From Streptomyces atratus (GTDB lineage: Bacteria > Actinomycetota > Actinomycetes > Streptomycetales > Streptomycetaceae): DNA of 64,000 nucleotides. The notes beneath the pieces were generated by a model. The model worked only from the letters and a program-made list of their open reading frames with translations, was not told where the DNA came from and did no database searches. The position numbers were made by a program, and so were the translations under genes. The stretch lies in contig NZ_BMRN01000028.1 in the NCBI RefSeq assembly GCF_014648655.1, positions 1 to 64,000 of the forward strand, written 5' to 3'. This document shows positions 61,559 through 64,000 of this stretch, in pieces. Position 1 is the first letter of the stretch, and each line of letters opens with the position of its first letter.

Positions 61559-64000
61559 ATGACGGACGGGAACAACGCACCGGTGCAGCTGTACGGTGAG
61601 CTGTTCGACAGCGGCTTCGCCAAAGCCCACGAGCATCACATGGCCGCCGAGTTCGGGGCCGCGTGCGCCGTCTACGACGAACTGCTCAACCTGGCCGAGT
61701 CCCTGGAGGACTCCCCCGACGTACGGTTCCTGCGGGCACATCTGCTGGCCGACCTCACGAGCGTCCTCCTCGCCGCCTCTGACCTGCCCCGGGCGGAGGA
61801 CACCAATGAGCGGTCCCGTGCCCTGCTCGACAGCATCGCGTCGGCGCCGATGGGGCCACGGGCCCGTCAGCTGTGGCTGGAGATCCTCCTGCGGACAATG
61901 AGCGCCAGGTCCGCCGTACTGAGCGACACGGGGCGCCTGGACGAGGCCCTGACCTGTCTCGACGAGGCGGCGGCCACGCTGCCCCGGTTCGACGACCCCG
62001 ACGGGCTGCGCGCCGCCGAACTCGGCCTGAACCGGGTCCTCCTGCTGATGGCGCGGGGCAAGTGGGGAACCGCCGAGGAGCAGGCCACGCTCCTGCTGTC
62101 CACCACTCCGGAGACCGCGGCGGAGACCATCCCGCGCCTGCTGACCGCGCTCGGCGCGATCTGCTGCGCGACCGGGCGGTACGACCCGGCCGAGGACTAC
62201 TTCGCCCGCGCGGAGGACGGCTTCCGGGCACTGGGCGACACCGGTGAGCGGCAGACGCTGCTCGCGCACCGCGCGTTCCTCGCGATGGAACGGGGTGAAC
62301 TCGACCAGGCGGAGCGGCTGTTCGCCGAGGCGTCCGCCCTCTTCGAACGACAGCGGCAGTTCGGCGATCTGGCGGCCTGCGAACAAGCCCGCAGCCATCT
62401 CGCCGGCCTGCGCGGCGACGCCGCGGGCGCCCACGACCTCATGACGGCGAGCCTGGAGCGGTTCGCACAACTCGGCGCCTCTGTCGCCGCCGCCGACACC
62501 ATGCTGCTGGGCGCCCAACACGCCTACGAGCGGGGCGACATCGAGCAGATGAAACGGCTGGCCCAGGAAGCCCGTGACGTTTACCAGGCCCGGGAGATCC
62601 ACGAGCGGTGCGCCCAGGTCGACCTCATGCTCGCGCGAACCCTTGAGGACAACCTGAACCGGACGGACCACGGCGACCACGAGAGGGCGTCCATCGACAC
62701 CGCGCTCTCCCTCGCCCTCCCCGCCGCACTGGCTCTGGCCGCGGCCCGCCACGACTTCGTCACCGCCCACGCGCGCAACCAATGGCTTGAACTGGCCGAC
62801 GACGCCATGTGGTTGGCCTTCCGTCTCGCCGTACGCCGCCAGGACCAGGGCCTCCTCTTCGAACTGGTGGAACACCGCTGCGCGGGCGCCGCGCTGACAC
62901 TGGGCTGCGCGCCGGGGTCCGTCGCGTCCTCCACCGCGGACAGGGCGCCCGGCTTCCCGGACCCCGCCATGAAGGCGTACGGCGAGGACGACGGCGGGAC
63001 CATGACGCTCGGGAGTGTCGCCGCGGAAGCCGCTGTCTCCGCCGGTCTGCGCGTCGCGCCGCCGCCGAAGGTACGGATGTCGGCGGAATCCGGCCGGGTC
63101 GCGCTCCAGGAGTACATCGCGGCGGCCGAGTTCCGCTATCGCCGACGGATCGTGGACGAGGAGGAAGTGCCGTTCTGGAACACCGACGAGCTGACCAGCC
63201 GCCCGGTCGTCCAGGTCCGACTGGCCGACGCGGGCGACCTGTTCATGACCTGGACGTGGGCCGGTGGCGCCCGGGGGTTCGGCACCGGGCGCGGCGCCGC
63301 CGCCGAAGTTGCCGGGGCAATACGGGAGTTGGCCGCCGCGCTGCCCGGGGCGGGCGAGGGAGCGGCGGGGATGCGCCGCGCCTTCGAGTCGGGCGCGCTG
63401 GCCGACCACCGTGCCGAGCGGCAGCTCGCGCAGACGCTGGGCGAGGCGCTGTGGCCGGAGGGGCTGACCGCGCAGATACGCCAGGTGTCGGCGCGTGCGG
63501 GGCGTCCACTGGTACGCATCCAGCCGTCGCCCCGGGTCGCCCAGGTCCCCTGGGAACTGCTGGCCGTCGACAACACAGACACCCGGCTCCTCGATCTGGC
63601 GGACGTGGTGACCACCGCGCCGACGTCGTTGCGACGGCAGAAGACTGCTGAACGTCCTGCACCGGACTCCGGCCCGGTCGTCCTCGTTCTCGACCCCCGC
63701 GTGCCCGGCTTCCGGGCCGACTCCCCGCTCGGCTCGGTCCTGGGACCACCTGGCTCGGATCCGGAACTGCTCTCACTGGTCCAGCGCCACCTCGACGCGG
63801 GCGCCGTGGAGCCGTCCCCCACCACCCCGGCGGAGGCGTTCCGCCGCACCGACCTGGACCGGGACTGGCTGGGCAGAGTGCTCCGCAAAGGGGCACGCAG
63901 ACTGATGTACGTCGGGCACATCAGCGGCGCACCGGTCGAGGGCGGGCAGAGTGAGGACGGCACCCTCCATCTGTGCTGCGGCCCGGAGACCGTCGGCCTG
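61559..64000 (+). CDS. TPR-CHAT (caspase-like) protein, partial, runs off the window
   Basis: From ATG 61559 the frame is open to the last base (over 810 codons). Residues 1-400 form TPR-like helical repeats, e.g. 'FGAACAVYDELLNLAESLED', 'GRLDEALTCLDEAAATLPRF', 'GRYDPAEDYFARAEDGFRAL', 'GELDQAERLFAEASALFERQ'. Near residue 660 the CHAT mark PWELLAV appears, and H787 in LMYVGHISG is the expected catalytic His of the caspase-like dyad; the Cys should lie beyond the window. CHAT domains are caspase-fold proteases, often cut-on-signal effectors in bacterial defence. The gene is third in an operon with two unrecognised proteins. Confidence 0.88.
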   Translation, partial: MTDGNNAPVQLYGELFDSGFAKAHEHHMAAEFGAACAVYDELLNLAESLEDSPDVRFLRAHLLADLTSVLLAASDLPRAEDTNERSRALLDSIASAPMGPRARQLWLEILLRTMSARSAVLSDTGRLDEALTCLDEAAATLPRFDDPDGLRAAELGLNRVLLLMARGKWGTAEEQATLLLSTTPETAAETIPRLLTALGAICCATGRYDPAEDYFARAEDGFRALGDTGERQTLLAHRAFLAMERGELDQAERLFAEASALFERQRQFGDLAACEQARSHLAGLRGDAAGAHDLMTASLERFAQLGASVAAADTMLLGAQHAYERGDIEQMKRLAQEARDVYQAREIHERCAQVDLMLARTLEDNLNRTDHGDHERASIDTALSLALPAALALAAARHDFVTAHARNQWLELADDAMWLAFRLAVRRQDQGLLFELVEHRCAGAALTLGCAPGSVASSTADRAPGFPDPAMKAYGEDDGGTMTLGSVAAEAAVSAGLRVAPPPKVRMSAESGRVALQEYIAAAEFRYRRRIVDEEEVPFWNTDELTSRPVVQVRLADAGDLFMTWTWAGGARGFGTGRGAAAEVAGAIRELAAALPGAGEGAAGMRRAFESGALADHRAERQLAQTLGEALWPEGLTAQIRQVSARAGRPLVRIQPSPRVAQVPWELLAVDNTDTRLLDLADVVTTAPTSLRRQKTAERPAPDSGPVVLVLDPRVPGFRADSPLGSVLGPPGSDPELLSLVQRHLDAGAVEPSPTTPAEAFRRTDLDRDWLGRVLRKGARRLMYVGHISGAPVEGGQSEDGTLHLCCGPETVGL

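Noticed and set aside
60050..63409. 1119-codon minus-strand frame
   Set aside because: It is antisense to the CHAT operon. Length alone is not evidence in this base composition and no domain is visible.
58884..64000. Classifying the CHAT operon firmly as a known CATRA system
   Set aside because: Gene order and TPR-CHAT architecture fit, but the partner proteins show no recognised domain and the CHAT catalytic Cys lies outside the window, so the name is used only as an analogy.

Overview
The window is high-GC actinobacterial DNA and almost certainly comes from a Streptomyces or a close relative. Supporting signs are strong G/C at codon third positions, GTG and TTG starts behind purine-rich ribosome sites, many secreted glycoside hydrolases, a Tat lipoprotein, IclR/TetR regulators and actinobacterial transposase types (IS3, IS5, IS256, IS701). 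The many insertion-sequence scars and broken genes suggest accessory DNA such as a chromosome arm or megaplasmid. No tRNA, rRNA or CRISPR array was seen.

Layout. 0-3.2 kb: an IS3 scar, then a macro-domain gene followed by a gene fusing a uracil-DNA-glycosylase-like domain to an R-S-E ADP-ribosyltransferase. This is the best candidate for an undescribed system. 4.3-9.6 kb: a lipoprotein GH84 hexosaminidase with a small membrane protein, divergent from a response regulator / histidine kinase / GerMN lipoprotein operon. 9.6-11.8 kb: a decayed PCMT-like and P-loop NTPase locus split by an IS112-sized IS5-family element with clean terminal repeats and a 3-bp target duplication, followed by an IS256 scar. 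11.9-21.6 kb: a carbohydrate locus with a CE7 esterase, an IclR regulator, a FAD oxidoreductase, two ABC permeases, a Tat lipoprotein binding protein and a secreted beta-propeller protein. A TGCAA..TTGCA inverted repeat occurs at both the regulator and the transporter promoters.

22-34 kb: a flavin monooxygenase; a 2083-residue secreted Rhs/YD-repeat protein with a unique C-terminal tail and a small membrane protein 6 bp downstream (possible toxin and immunity pair); a decayed GH2 gene; and a GH59 galactocerebrosidase-type enzyme with a ricin-B domain. 34.8-39.1 kb: a CBS-domain protein, a second-type FtsH protease, a P-type ATPase stub and a flippase-like membrane protein. 39.8-45.7 kb: amidase plus amino-acid permease under a divergent TetR regulator, then a proline racemase-family enzyme among gene fragments. 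46-50 kb: TetR, GNAT acetyltransferase, two different IS5-type transposase remains and an NTF2-like protein. 50.3-55.3 kb: GH1 beta-glucosidase, MFS transporter and a secreted metal-hydrolase-like protein with a discoidin domain.

56-64 kb: a leftward operon of small unrecognised (partly membrane) proteins diverges from a rightward operon of two unrecognised proteins and a TPR-CHAT protease-like protein that runs off the end of the window. It resembles predicted actinobacterial CHAT/TPR conflict systems. The window is thus bracketed by two candidate conflict loci, with secreted sugar-degrading functions between them.
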